Assembly: GCA_900551195.1 (NCBI GenBank)
Contig: URVD01000047.1
Coordinates: 1-9,962 of the forward strand
Origin: an uncultured Collinsella sp.
Lineage (GTDB): Bacteria; Actinomycetota; Coriobacteriia; Coriobacteriales; Coriobacteriaceae
Direction: 5' to 3'
DNA length: 9,962 bases
The translations under genes and the position numbers were made by a program. Below the pieces are notes generated by a model. It searched no databases. It was not told where the DNA came from and saw only the letters and a program-made list of their open reading frames with translations. Below, in pieces: positions 1 through 7,047 of the stretch; position 1 is the first letter of the stretch; every line of letters starts with the position of its first letter.

Positions 1-17
1 GCGAACAAGTTGGCATG

Positions 18-59
18 AAAAAGGCAAGGCATAGACCTTCTGGTCATGCCTTGCCTTTT
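18..59. terminator. Strong bidirectional intrinsic terminator
   Basis: Perfect 14-bp arms at 19-32 and 46-59 (AAAAGGCAAGGCAT and its reverse complement) continue inward, after one unpaired A, as GACC-TTCT-GGTC. Read leftward, the stem is followed by five U (complement of A18-A22); read rightward it ends in UUUU. It lies about 70 bp past the stop of the leftward epimerase gene and so probably ends that transcript. It could also end a rightward gene arriving from outside the window. Confidence 0.88.
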
Positions 60-130
60 GAATGACAAATTGTCGCTCTGGGTGGCGCGCAGCGTCGACC
101 GGTCCGTCGTTCGTTAGAACGGCGGAACCT

Positions 131-1024
131 CTAGAGCAGGGTAACGCTAAAGCTGCGAACGTCCGTCTCACCCGGTGCCAAGGTAATGGTGTTGACCTTG
201 TGCTCAAAGACGTCGTCCTCGGTGTCCATGGTGGTGTGGCCGGTCCAAGGCTCAAGCGCCACAAACGGGGCGTCGTTGGCGGCAGACCACACGCCGATGT
301 ACTTAAAGCCCTCAAAGTCGATCTTGACGCCGTGGCCCGACTTGCGGCCGCGCAGCGTGAGCGTGGAACCCGGGACATCGGTGAACATGATGGCATCGTT
401 ATCGAAGCTGCGGTGCGTGATGAGCAGCACGTCCGAGTTATCGGGAGCCTTGTAGCTGCCCTCGAACGTCATAAGACCGTCGGGCGTGATGATGGGGGCC
501 TCGTTAGTCCAAGCCTCGGTAAACGCCAGCTCGTAATCCTCGAACGCCTCGTCTTCGGCACCGGGGGCGGGCACGTTGAATGCAGGATGACCGCCCACCG
601 AGAACGGCAGGGCCACGTCGCCGGTGTTGGTGACGGCAAAGGTCTGCGTGAGCGTGGCGTCGCCGGTCAGGGCATAGGTCATGTTGAGCTTAAAGTGGAA
701 CGGGAACGCCTTGAGCGACTCGGGCGTGTCAGTGATCTCGTACGTTACCGAGGAGCCGTCCTCCGAAACCTCGACCAACTTGTGCTCGACGATGCGAGCG
801 AGTCCATGGCGCGGCATCTCGCAGGTGCCGGCCGCAGATGTCGCCATGTTGTTGCGCAGCGATCCCACGATGGGGAACAGGATAGGCGCATGCTTGCCCC
901 AAAAGGCCGGGTCGCCCTGCCACAGATACTCGTTGCCGTTGAGGGCAAGGCTCGTGAGCTGGGCGCCCATGGAATCGATGGCCGCGGTGAGGCCGCCGCG
1001 CTTGATGGTAGTGACGGTGGACAT
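131..1024 (-). CDS. Aldose 1-epimerase family protein (LacX-like galactose mutarotase fold)
   Basis: Predicted 297-aa cytosolic sugar mutarotase-like protein. Family members interconvert the anomers of aldoses or act on phosphorylated sugars; the substrate cannot be read here. Visible landmarks are LFPIVGSLR (49-57), PRHG with H73, GGHPAF with H146 and LEPWTG with E258. These match the LacX/YeaD-like branch, in which two histidines and a late glutamate form the active site. Length is normal for the family. I start at the ATG at 1024 because GGAGGAAG lies 4-12 bases before it; an earlier in-frame ATG adds eight residues but includes that ribosome site. The gene follows the unknown membrane protein gene by 79 bp on the same strand, so cotranscription is possible, and it ends before the terminator at 18-59. 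Nothing links it to the decarboxylase genes. Confidence 0.9.
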   Translation of the reverse strand: MSTVTTIKRGGLTAAIDSMGAQLTSLALNGNEYLWQGDPAFWGKHAPILFPIVGSLRNNMATSAAGTCEMPRHGLARIVEHKLVEVSEDGSSVTYEITDTPESLKAFPFHFKLNMTYALTGDATLTQTFAVTNTGDVALPFSVGGHPAFNVPAPGAEDEAFEDYELAFTEAWTNEAPIITPDGLMTFEGSYKAPDNSDVLLITHRSFDNDAIMFTDVPGSTLTLRGRKSGHGVKIDFEGFKYIGVWSAANDAPFVALEPWTGHTTMDTEDDVFEHKVNTITLAPGETDVRSFSVTLL

Positions 1025-1103
1025 GCTACTTCCTCCAATAGTAAACAACGGTGTCGAGGGCTATTGTCCCACTCTTGACGGCAAGGAGAAGCGACAGGCA
1101 CAG

Positions 1104-1973
1104 TTATTGAACGATTGCGTAAAGGTCGAACCCGCCCTGCGGCGTGCTGTCGACCGTATCGGGCGCCTGCGAGTTAAAGCTCACGGGAACCATGCGCTTT
1201 GAGGCACGGTAACGCGTGCCGTCGGTGGCGACGGGCGGCTCATCGACCGTGAGCTCGTAGTCGCCGGGCTTGAGCTCGATACCGTCACCTTCGGAATTGA
1301 CGTATTGGTACTCGTCGATCGCTTGCCCCTTGAGCGTGCGACCCACGATATGGACGAGCATCTGGCTGTCGCCGCGCGCGGTGTCCCACGTCGCGCCGTC
1401 CTTGACCTCGACCGATACATGCACCGAGCGCGTGCGGCTGAGCGATTGTTCGACGGACATCTCGACCTTGGCGGCGTCTTTTCGTTGTTGTTCAACATGG
1501 CTCCAGACGTTTCCAATTACCGAGCATGCGATAACGCCGGCCATGAAGGCGATGAGGATGGGGCCGAGCGGAGAGCGACGGCCCGCGTCCTCCTCGCGAG
1601 CCAGGTCGGGGCGACGTGTGGGCGCGGGTGCTTGGGCACCCTGCGAGGGCACGTCGAGAATGCTGAAGGATGCCGTACTGCCGGGGTCGATGTTATGGCG
1701 CGGCTGCGGGATCTTGGCCGGCGAGATGGACATGTCCGCCGGCTCACCGAGTGTGGCCGTGGCATCGACCTTAGCTTCATCGGCCTCGGCTTGGGCCCAA
1801 GCCTGCTCAAAGGTCAGGGGCTCGGCGGCATCGGAGGCGGCGTCAGGCTCGACAGCAGCATCGTTGCCGGCCTCGTCCTCGTCGCTCGACACGTCACGCG
1901 GCGCGGGCTCGTCCCACTCCTCGTCCGGAGCCTCGCCCTCGCTATACCACCATTCAAAGTTATCGATATCCAT
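1104..1973 (-). CDS. Hypothetical single-pass membrane protein with acidic cytoplasmic N-terminus
   Basis: I do not recognise this 289-aa protein. Residues 1-75 are very acidic and rich in Glu, Asp and Ala, including FEWWYSEGE near the start. Residues 80-132 are Pro-rich and probably disordered. One hydrophobic segment (about 136-156), preceded by GRR, should place the N-terminus in the cytosol and residues 160-289 outside. The outer part opens with a polar stretch (EQQRKDAAKVEMSVEQS) and continues with alternating hydrophobic residues (VHVSVEV, QMLVHIVG, GDYELTV, MVPVSF) that suggest a small beta domain. The layout resembles a membrane-anchored cell-surface or anti-sigma-like protein, but no diagnostic motif is seen. 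The start at 1973 has AAGGGG about 10 bases upstream, inside the palindrome GGGGCGCCCC (1976-1985). A TATAAG box at 2015-2020 is a possible -10 without a clear -35. Confidence 0.75.
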   Translation of the reverse strand: MDIDNFEWWYSEGEAPDEEWDEPAPRDVSSDEDEAGNDAAVEPDAASDAAEPLTFEQAWAQAEADEAKVDATATLGEPADMSISPAKIPQPRHNIDPGSTASFSILDVPSQGAQAPAPTRRPDLAREEDAGRRSPLGPILIAFMAGVIACSVIGNVWSHVEQQRKDAAKVEMSVEQSLSRTRSVHVSVEVKDGATWDTARGDSQMLVHIVGRTLKGQAIDEYQYVNSEGDGIELKPGDYELTVDEPPVATDGTRYRASKRMVPVSFNSQAPDTVDSTPQGGFDLYAIVQ

Positions 1974-2054
1974 ACGGGGCGCCCCTTAAGCCTCGCAAAT
2001 AAACACTTGCCAGCCTTATACCCCCAGATGGCACGGGAGCTCGCCGGCACAGAC

Positions 2055-2118
2055 AGGAAAAGCGTCACAACATTCGACGCTTTTCCTCGTTTTCGAGATT
2101 TTCATCAAATGTTGTGAC
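2055..2118 (-). terminator. Terminator hairpin of repeat copy A, downstream of the MerR gene
   Basis: Outer arms at 2064-2077 (GTCACAACATTCGA) and 2105-2118 pair over 14 bp with one imperfect position. That position is C·A on the rightward RNA but a G·U wobble on the leftward RNA, so the structure is intact only leftward. A small inner hairpin, CTCG-TTTT-CGAG, lies at 2086-2097. On leftward RNA the stem is followed by GC and then UUUU. A second, mutually exclusive 12-bp perfect hairpin pairs 2055-2066 with 2076-2087 and shares bases with the outer stem. It probably ends the MerR transcript. Confidence 0.6.
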
Positions 2119-2143
2119 GGTTTGGGCAGCAGCCACACCACGA

Positions 2144-2174
2144 ATGTGACAAAGGGACTGTCCCTTTGTCACAT
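2144..2174. repeat. 31-bp palindrome containing the MerR stop codon (repeat copy A)
   Basis: Fifteen-base perfect arms around a single central T: ATGTGACAAAGGGAC at 2144-2158 and its reverse complement at 2160-2174. The TGA stop of the leftward MerR gene (2169-2171) lies inside the right arm. It sits 25 bp from the hairpin at 2064-2118. The same pair of elements recurs at 6986-7079. Confidence 0.85.
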
Positions 2175-3038
2175 CTGGAGGGTAACAGGGATTTGGATGC
2201 AGCAAAAGTCCTCTTGGTGGGACTCGTCGTAGCTCGTGGTATCGAGGTAGCAAAAGTCGAAAGCGTTGCCAACGGGCTGGAGCGCGTGCTCGTCCATGCA
2301 GGCAACGATGGCGCGGATGCCCTCGGGCTCGTACGGCATACCCCAGCGGCTCATGCACAGGTATGTGCCCTCGGGCAGCACTTCGATGCCGATCTCTGCC
2401 AGCTCGGCGGGATCGCTCGGCAGCAGTTCCTCGGCACCGCGCGGCAGCACGGCAAAGGAGCCCGCGCCGGCGATAGGGTCGTCGGAATGCAGCGCCTCAC
2501 GACGCAGCATGGCACCCCAGCCGCGCATAGGGCGCGTGCCCGTCAACGCACGCATGCGCAGGATGGCCCGCATGAGCGTGGGGTGAAGCATCGAGCGGCC
2601 GCGCTCGATATCGCCTGGAAACTCCTCAAAGACCACGTAGCGACGCTCAAACTGCTTGAGCTCCGGCCTGCCCTCGCGCTCGCGCCAGTAAACCGCCTCG
2701 TCGTAAAAGTTCAGGCGCTCCTGCACGCTCGCGCGCTCGGCTTTGAGGCCGGCGATCTGTTCATCGAGCGCTTGCACCCGCGAGCGCAGGTGATCGGTCA
2801 TCTCGCCAATGTCGAACGTCGAGGTCAGGCGGTCAATCTCGTCGAGTTCGAGCCCTAGGTCGCGCAGCATGCAGATCAGACGCATGAGCGGGATCTGCGT
2901 GGGCGAATAGAAACGGTAGCCCTTTTCGTTCACCACGGCGGGCTTAAACAGACCGATCTTGTCGTAGTAGATGAGCGTTTGGCGCGAAACATTGAACAAG
3001 CTCGCCATCTCGCTAATCGCATACATGCCCGTCTGCAT
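2169..3038 (-). CDS. MerR-family transcriptional regulator with effector-binding domain
   Basis: Predicted 289-aa DNA-binding regulator of the BmrR/BltR type. Residues 5-74 form the winged helix-turn-helix (YAISEMASLFNVSRQTLIYY, then the wing NEKGYRFY). Residues about 80-113 are a heptad-rich dimerisation coil. Residues about 125-285 look like a GyrI-like effector pocket that ends in the typical IQIPV strand. MerR regulators bind operators with long -35/-10 spacing and activate when an effector binds. I start at the ATG at 3038, preceded by AGGAGG and a 4-base spacer; the ATG 15 bases earlier overlaps that ribosome site. The gene lies directly downstream of the decarboxylase operon and behind a terminator, so it may control that operon, but no MerR operator was proved. 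No metal-binding cysteine cluster is evident, which favours an organic ligand. Confidence 0.88.
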   Translation of the reverse strand: MQTGMYAISEMASLFNVSRQTLIYYDKIGLFKPAVVNEKGYRFYSPTQIPLMRLICMLRDLGLELDEIDRLTSTFDIGEMTDHLRSRVQALDEQIAGLKAERASVQERLNFYDEAVYWREREGRPELKQFERRYVVFEEFPGDIERGRSMLHPTLMRAILRMRALTGTRPMRGWGAMLRREALHSDDPIAGAGSFAVLPRGAEELLPSDPAELAEIGIEVLPEGTYLCMSRWGMPYEPEGIRAIVACMDEHALQPVGNAFDFCYLDTTSYDESHQEDFCCIQIPVTLQM

Positions 3039-3070
3039 AAGTCCTCCTGACACATCCTTTTAGCGCACAA

Positions 3071-3098
3071 AGCCCGCCGCCCACAGGGGCAGCGGGCT
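3071..3098 (-). terminator. Probable terminator of the transporter-ubiD-ubiX operon
   Basis: Eleven-base arms AGCCCGCCGCC (3071-3081) and GGCAGCGGGCT (3088-3098) surround a 6-base loop. The one mismatch becomes a G·U pair on the leftward RNA. A short UUU follows leftward. It lies between the ubiX stop and the MerR start. The weak U-tract leaves room for read-through into the MerR gene. Confidence 0.6.
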
Positions 3099-3130
3099 CA
3101 AACACTCCTCGTATCCTACCCTAAAGACGC

Positions 3131-3709
3131 CTATGACCAGCGCTTATAGTTTGCACATGACACGCCGACGGCCTCGAGCGCCTTGGCGGCGATGTGATGC
3201 ACCGCGTCATCGAGCGTGGCGGGGCCGTTGTAAAACGTGAGCATGGGCGGCATGAGCATGACGCCCGGTACGCGCGCCAGGCGCGCCATGTTGTCGACAT
3301 GAATGGCGCTGAAGGGCGTCTCGCGCACCATGAGCACCAGGCGGCGCTGCTCTTTCATCTGCACGTCGGCCGCACGCAGCAACAGATTGTCGCTGTAGCC
3401 GCTCGCGATGCCGGCGAGCGTCTTCATGGAGCACGGGGCCACGATCATGCCGTCGACCGGATAGGTGCCGCTTGCGATGGCGGCGCCGATGTTCTTGTTG
3501 TCGTAGACCACATCGGCATGCGTGGCAAACTCGTCGAGCGTCATGCCGAGCTCCTGCTCGATGGTGATCTCTCCCCCGCGCGTGACGACAAGCGCCGACT
3601 CGGCACCGGCCTGACGCAGGCATTTGAGGCACTCAAGGCCCAGCGCGGCACCGCTGGCGCCAGACACGCCAACGACAATGCGACGGGGACGGACAGAAGA
3701 CTCAGGCAT
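3131..3709 (-). CDS. UbiX-family flavin prenyltransferase (LpdB/BsdB-like)
   Basis: Predicted 192-aa enzyme that joins a dimethylallyl group to reduced FMN to make prenyl-FMN, the cofactor of UbiD decarboxylases. Visible family marks are the flavin-binding VGVSGASGAALG (13-24), VTRGGE (42-47), the APCSMKTLAGIASGYSDNLL block (91-110), a KEQRRLVLMVRETPF stretch (119-133) and PPMLTFYN with Y160. Length matches bacterial UbiX proteins, which form dodecamers. The start at 3709 has AAGGAG five bases upstream. It follows the UbiD gene by 33 bp on the same strand, so the two are almost surely cotranscribed. This arrangement recalls the lpdB/lpdC and bsdB/bsdC systems, although in Lactiplantibacillus plantarum the lpd genes are split. 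Whether it uses DMAP or DMAPP cannot be read. Confidence 0.95.
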   Translation of the reverse strand: MPESSVRPRRIVVGVSGASGAALGLECLKCLRQAGAESALVVTRGGEITIEQELGMTLDEFATHADVVYDNKNIGAAIASGTYPVDGMIVAPCSMKTLAGIASGYSDNLLLRAADVQMKEQRRLVLMVRETPFSAIHVDNMARLARVPGVMLMPPMLTFYNGPATLDDAVHHIAAKALEAVGVSCANYKRWS

Positions 3710-3742
3710 GACGGCTCCTTAACTACTTGGTAGGGCTACTTA

Positions 3743-5230
3743 CTAGAAAGCAATCTCCTTGGCCCACTTGTCTGTGTCGATCTCCATGAACTGCGAGCGA
3801 ATGAAATTCTTCTTGAGGTCGAACGGAACCGTGCAGTCGAAGATGGCCTTGCAGGCGATGCCGTGCTCGCGAATCGTGGGGTCGAACGCAGGGTCGTTGG
3901 ACGGGTCGAGCACGTGGCAGTGGCAGCCGGGGATGGTGATGAGGTCGACGTCGGCCTGGAAGCGCGTGGTCATGGCCCACATCACGTCGCTCATATCAAA
4001 GATGTCGACATCCTCGTCAACCAAGATCACATGCTTGAGCTCGGAGAATGCCGAGAAGGCGAGCATGGCGGCGTTGCGCTGACGGCCCTCGTCATTTTTG
4101 CTCGACTTCTTAAACTGCATGATGGCAACGAACTTGCCGCCGCCGCAGGGTGCAGCGTGGACGTTGAGCAGGCGGCCCGGGATGGCGGTCTCGACCATCT
4201 TGTAGATGGAAGCCTCGGTGGGGATACCGGCCATGGACACGTGCTCGTGCGAAGGGCCGATGCAGCTCTCCATAATGGGGTTGACACGCGTGGTGACGGC
4301 GGTGATCTTGATCACCGGGCAGACCTTGGCGCCACCGGTGTAACCGGGGAACTCGGGCATGGCGTAGCCGTGGCCGTTGACGTCCTCGTTGATGGTCTCG
4401 TCGTGCATGAGGTAGCCCTCGAGCACGTACTCGGCATTGGCAATGCACTTCTGCGGAACGGTGACGCAGTCGGCAAGCTCGACGGCGTGGCCGCGCAGGG
4501 CGCCGGCGATCTGCAGCTCGTTAAAGCCGAGCGGCGTGGTTGGCGCCTCGAAGCCACAGCACATGTACACGGCGGGGTCCAGACCGATGGAGATGGAGAT
4601 GGGCATGTCTTCGCCGCGCTGGCAGTACTCGTCAAAGAACGCGCCAAGGTGACGGCTGCCCGGAGTGATCCACATGGCGAGCTTGTCCTTGTCGACGCAG
4701 GAGAAGCGGTGGATGGTCACGTCGGACTGGGAGCCGTCGGGGCTCGTGCCATAAGCGAGGCCCATGGTGATGTAGGGGCCGCCGTCGACGGGCGTGTTGG
4801 TGGGAGCGGGAACGATCTTGCGCAGGTCAAAGCCCTCGTCGGTCGCCTTGTACACGACCTCTTGGCAGTCGACGTGCGCACCCTCGGCGATCTGCTCGGG
4901 CGCGATCAGGTTCTCGAAGCGCTTGCCGATCTCGAGGCCCAGGTGCTCCTCGTCGAGGTCGAGCAGGGCGGCAACGCGCTTGCGGCTGGCAAGCATGCCG
5001 ATGCAGACCTTGGCATCGTCAAAGCCCTTGACGTTGTTGAAGACCATCGCCGGGCCCTCTTTGGTCGGACGCATAACGGTGCCGCCGGCACCGACGCGAC
5101 GATAGACGCCCGAGACCTCGGCGTCCGCGTCGACCTGGGTGTCGGTCTCGAGCAGCTGGCCCGGCATCTCGCGCAAAAAGTCGAGCGCGGAGCGCAGATC
5201 GTGGATCTGGGAAGCATCGGTAGTGGACAT
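3743..5230 (-). CDS. UbiD-family non-oxidative aromatic acid decarboxylase (LpdC-like)
   Basis: Predicted 495-aa prenyl-FMN- and metal-dependent decarboxylase. The length and the blocks NAEYVLEGY (265-273), MPEFPGYTGGAK (291-302), the GPSHEHVSMAGIPTEA block (325-340), DEGRQ (380-384), LVDEDVDIFD (403-412), WAMTTR (418-423) and FDCTVP (464-469) resemble gallate and 3,4-dihydroxybenzoate decarboxylases, not the ubiquinone-pathway UbiD. A phenolic carboxylic acid such as gallate or protocatechuate is thus the likely substrate; that is inference. Likely cofactor and metal residues include H174, R175 and H194. The ATG at 5230 is chosen because AAGGAG lies six bases upstream. The longer in-frame start at 5359 would add a basic, non-conserved 43-residue leader. 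Upstream is the transporter gene (141-bp gap holding a hairpin), downstream is ubiX. Confidence 0.93.
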   Translation of the reverse strand: MSTTDASQIHDLRSALDFLREMPGQLLETDTQVDADAEVSGVYRRVGAGGTVMRPTKEGPAMVFNNVKGFDDAKVCIGMLASRKRVAALLDLDEEHLGLEIGKRFENLIAPEQIAEGAHVDCQEVVYKATDEGFDLRKIVPAPTNTPVDGGPYITMGLAYGTSPDGSQSDVTIHRFSCVDKDKLAMWITPGSRHLGAFFDEYCQRGEDMPISISIGLDPAVYMCCGFEAPTTPLGFNELQIAGALRGHAVELADCVTVPQKCIANAEYVLEGYLMHDETINEDVNGHGYAMPEFPGYTGGAKVCPVIKITAVTTRVNPIMESCIGPSHEHVSMAGIPTEASIYKMVETAIPGRLLNVHAAPCGGGKFVAIMQFKKSSKNDEGRQRNAAMLAFSAFSELKHVILVDEDVDIFDMSDVMWAMTTRFQADVDLITIPGCHCHVLDPSNDPAFDPTIREHGIACKAIFDCTVPFDLKKNFIRSQFMEIDTDKWAKEIAF

Positions 5231-5254
5231 AGCGTGCTCCTTTCGGGAGAGTGT

Positions 5255-5276
5255 CCGGCGGCGGGAGTGCCGCCGG
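5255..5276 (-). promoter_or_regulatory. GC-rich hairpin just upstream of the ubiD ribosome site
   Basis: Perfect 8-bp arms CCGGCGGC (5255-5262) and GCCGCCGG (5269-5276) surround a 6-base loop. On leftward RNA it lies about 12 bases before AAGGAG of ubiD. No U-tract follows, so it is not a standard terminator. A processing or stability stem that sets different expression of transporter and decarboxylase is plausible. Confidence 0.55.
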
Positions 5277-5334
5277 CTTGGTAACGTAATGGGGCCGCAG
5301 CGCTCATAGATGGGGCGCTCGGGCACTCGCAGTT

Positions 5335-5366
5335 CAAGCACTCGGCTAATTACAGCCAAGCACTCG
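5335..5366. repeat. Direct repeat CAAGCACTCG, 22-bp spacing, flanking a small dyad
   Basis: CAAGCACTCG occurs at 5335-5344 and 5357-5366, 22 bp apart (about two helical turns), and GCACTCG recurs near 5323. Between the copies lies GGCT-AATTAC-AGCC (5344-5357). It is AT-richer than its surroundings and lies in the transporter-ubiD gap. A regulator site is possible but unproven. Confidence 0.4.
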
Positions 5367-5371
5367 ACTGC

Positions 5372-6829
5372 TTACATCAGGCCAAAGAGGTGGAACCAGG
5401 CGGCCTCGACCAGCACGACGATAAAGACGACCGCAGTGAGGGGAATGCCCATGCGCATAGCCTCTTTGGAGGTGTAGCCGCCAGCGTCCTTGCCCTCGCC
5501 GATAAGGATCGGCAGGTTATGGAACGGCAGGATGTAGTGGATGTTGATGGACGTGAAGACGATGAGCGCCACGGCGAGCGGGCTCACGCTGGAGCCGGCC
5601 GCAAAGCTGATGAACGCCGGCACGCACACGCCGAGCACGGCCATGACCGAGCCCATGAACATGTGGATGATCATGGAAAGCGCGGCGACAAGCAGGGCGA
5701 ACAGGAAGATGTTCTCGGGCACGGAGCTGGGAAGCACGACATCGGCGATCCAGGCGTTCATGCCGGTGGCACCGCCCACGGAGCCCACGGCCATGGCGGC
5801 CGTCAGGAACATGAGGGACTTGATGTCGACGGCATTCCAGCTGGCGGGGGTGAGGACCTCGCCGATGATGGGCATGGCGAGGCAGACGCCGATGGCCAGG
5901 GTGACCCAGCCGATGTAATCGCCCGAGACGGTGAGCCACAGCGCGATGGCGATGATAAGCCACACGATGGTGCGGATCTCCTTGACGGAGAGCTTGCCGA
6001 GCGCAGCCTGCTTGGCCACGATCTGCTCGCGATCGTAGACGAGCTCCTTGCTGGGCTTAAAGAGGAAGAGGCCCAGGAACAGGGTGCACAGCAGCGCGAC
6101 CAGCATGGGCACGCTCATGTACAGGAACCAGTCGACAAAGGACGGGCTCATGCCGCCGGCCTCGGCGCTGTACTGCGCGACGAGCGGGTTGAGCGTGGAG
6201 TCGCCCGTCAGGAAGAACATGGAGCCCGGGGCAGCAGCGGCAAACACGAGGAAGCCGAGCTTGCCGCGGTCGTCGTCACCGTAGCCGGCGGACTCGGCAA
6301 TGACCGAGACGACGGCGAGGATGAGGAAGGCGCGGGGGAACGGATGCGGGATCAGCAGCGACAGCACAAAGGTGAGCGCGAAGATTGAGATGATGAGCGA
6401 CTTGGCATCGCGCACGAACTTGAGCATAAACGCATAGGCGATGCGCTCGCCCAGGCCCGACTCCTTGACCGCGCTGGCGATGAGGTAGGCACCAATGACG
6501 AGCCACATGGTGGCTTTGGTCCACGAGCTAAACGTGGAGGCGACTGTCGCCGAGATGCTCGCGGCGCCCGTGTCGTCCACGCACACCTTGAACAGAACGA
6601 GCAGCGCGCAGTAGAGCAGGCCCACAAAGCCCGGCTGCGCCACGCCACATGCCCAGAACACCACCGTGGCGAGCGTCAGTGCCAGACAGGTCTGAGCGCC
6701 GACCGTGAGCTCGACCGTCGAGCTCAGCTCCGCCAAAGGAAGAAACTTCACCAGCAAAAAGACAACGATACCCAGCACAAAGCCAATTTCGCGCTTGGTG
6801 ATCTTAAACGCCTTCTTTTCCGCTTCCAT
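5372..6829 (-). CDS. SLC13/DASS-like anion transporter, divergent
   Basis: Predicted 485-aa inner-membrane transporter with about 11-13 hydrophobic segments from residue 15 to 483 and a cytosolic loop around 258-285. The fold pattern and the late INIHYILPFHNLP segment (429-440) fit the divalent anion:sodium symporter superfamily (SLC13, CitT). At the two places where DASS proteins usually carry Ser-Asn-Thr motifs I read IPHPFPRAF (160-168) and HMFMGSVMA (389-397), so substrate and ion binding may differ. Since it starts the operon with the UbiD decarboxylase, uptake of the aromatic acid, or exchange for its product, is the likely role (inference). The ATG at 6829 is chosen because AAGGTG lies five bases upstream; an earlier start at 6880 gives a 17-residue hydrophilic extension. 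A hairpin with a U-tract (6886-6913) lies in its leader. Confidence 0.85.
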   Translation of the reverse strand: MEAEKKAFKITKREIGFVLGIVVFLLVKFLPLAELSSTVELTVGAQTCLALTLATVVFWACGVAQPGFVGLLYCALLVLFKVCVDDTGAASISATVASTFSSWTKATMWLVIGAYLIASAVKESGLGERIAYAFMLKFVRDAKSLIISIFALTFVLSLLIPHPFPRAFLILAVVSVIAESAGYGDDDRGKLGFLVFAAAAPGSMFFLTGDSTLNPLVAQYSAEAGGMSPSFVDWFLYMSVPMLVALLCTLFLGLFLFKPSKELVYDREQIVAKQAALGKLSVKEIRTIVWLIIAIALWLTVSGDYIGWVTLAIGVCLAMPIIGEVLTPASWNAVDIKSLMFLTAAMAVGSVGGATGMNAWIADVVLPSSVPENIFLFALLVAALSMIIHMFMGSVMAVLGVCVPAFISFAAGSSVSPLAVALIVFTSINIHYILPFHNLPILIGEGKDAGGYTSKEAMRMGIPLTAVVFIVVLVEAAWFHLFGLM

Positions 6830-6882
6830 CTCCCCACCTTTCTTGTTGGGGGCGCTCCGGATTCGCGGCCACGTTGCCACTT

Positions 6883-6913
6883 AAAAAGGGGCGCCCGTTA
6901 TCGGACACCCCTT
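6883..6913 (-). terminator. Wobble-paired hairpin with U-tract: attenuator or second terminator before the transporter gene
   Basis: On leftward RNA AAGGGGUGUCCG, an AUAA loop and CGGGCGCCCCUU form twelve continuous base pairs with two G·U pairs, followed by UUU. On the rightward RNA the same two positions are C·A mismatches, so it works leftward. It lies about 55 bases before the transporter start and 73 bp beyond the terminator of the fusion gene. It is either a tandem terminator or an attenuator in the operon leader. I found no convincing promoter pair in 6914-6985; TTGACT (complement of 6939-6944) is a -35 candidate with no good -10. Confidence 0.6.
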
Positions 6914-6978
6914 ACGTTGCGCTGTGTTGTGGCAATACAGTCAAGCGGGATTTTTGGATGAGAAGCGATCCTCTGGGC

Positions 6979-7040
6979 AAAAACCGTCACAACATTCGAC
7001 GCTTTTCCTCGTTTTCGAGATTTTCATCGAATGTTGTGAC
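6979..7040 (-). terminator. Terminator hairpin of repeat copy B, downstream of the fusion gene
   Basis: Outer arms GTCACAACATTCGA (6986-6999) and its perfect reverse complement (7027-7040) enclose the same 27-base interior as copy A, including CTCG-TTTT-CGAG. Leftward the stem is followed by GG and five U (complement of 6979-6983). It is 33 bp past the stop of the LpdD-IDI fusion gene and should end that transcript, separating it from the transporter operon. Confidence 0.72.
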
Positions 7041-7047
7041 GGTTTGG

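Noticed and set aside
62..1078. Open rightward frame (338 codons) opposite the epimerase
   Set aside because: The leftward frame has the epimerase motifs and a strong ribosome site; the rightward frame has neither.
3863..5284. Long open rightward frame (473 codons) opposite the UbiD gene
   Set aside because: It is the antisense of a well-recognised UbiD gene, has no family-like blocks, and is explained by high GC at third codon positions, which removes stops from the opposite strand.
5231..5359. 43-residue N-terminal extension of UbiD
   Set aside because: It includes the ribosome site and hairpin of the shorter start and is basic and unlike UbiD N-termini.
5390..6388. Open rightward frame (332 codons) opposite the transporter
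   Set aside because: Its product is an Asp/Gly/His/Arg-rich string typical of antisense of a membrane protein gene; the leftward frame shows clear membrane segments.
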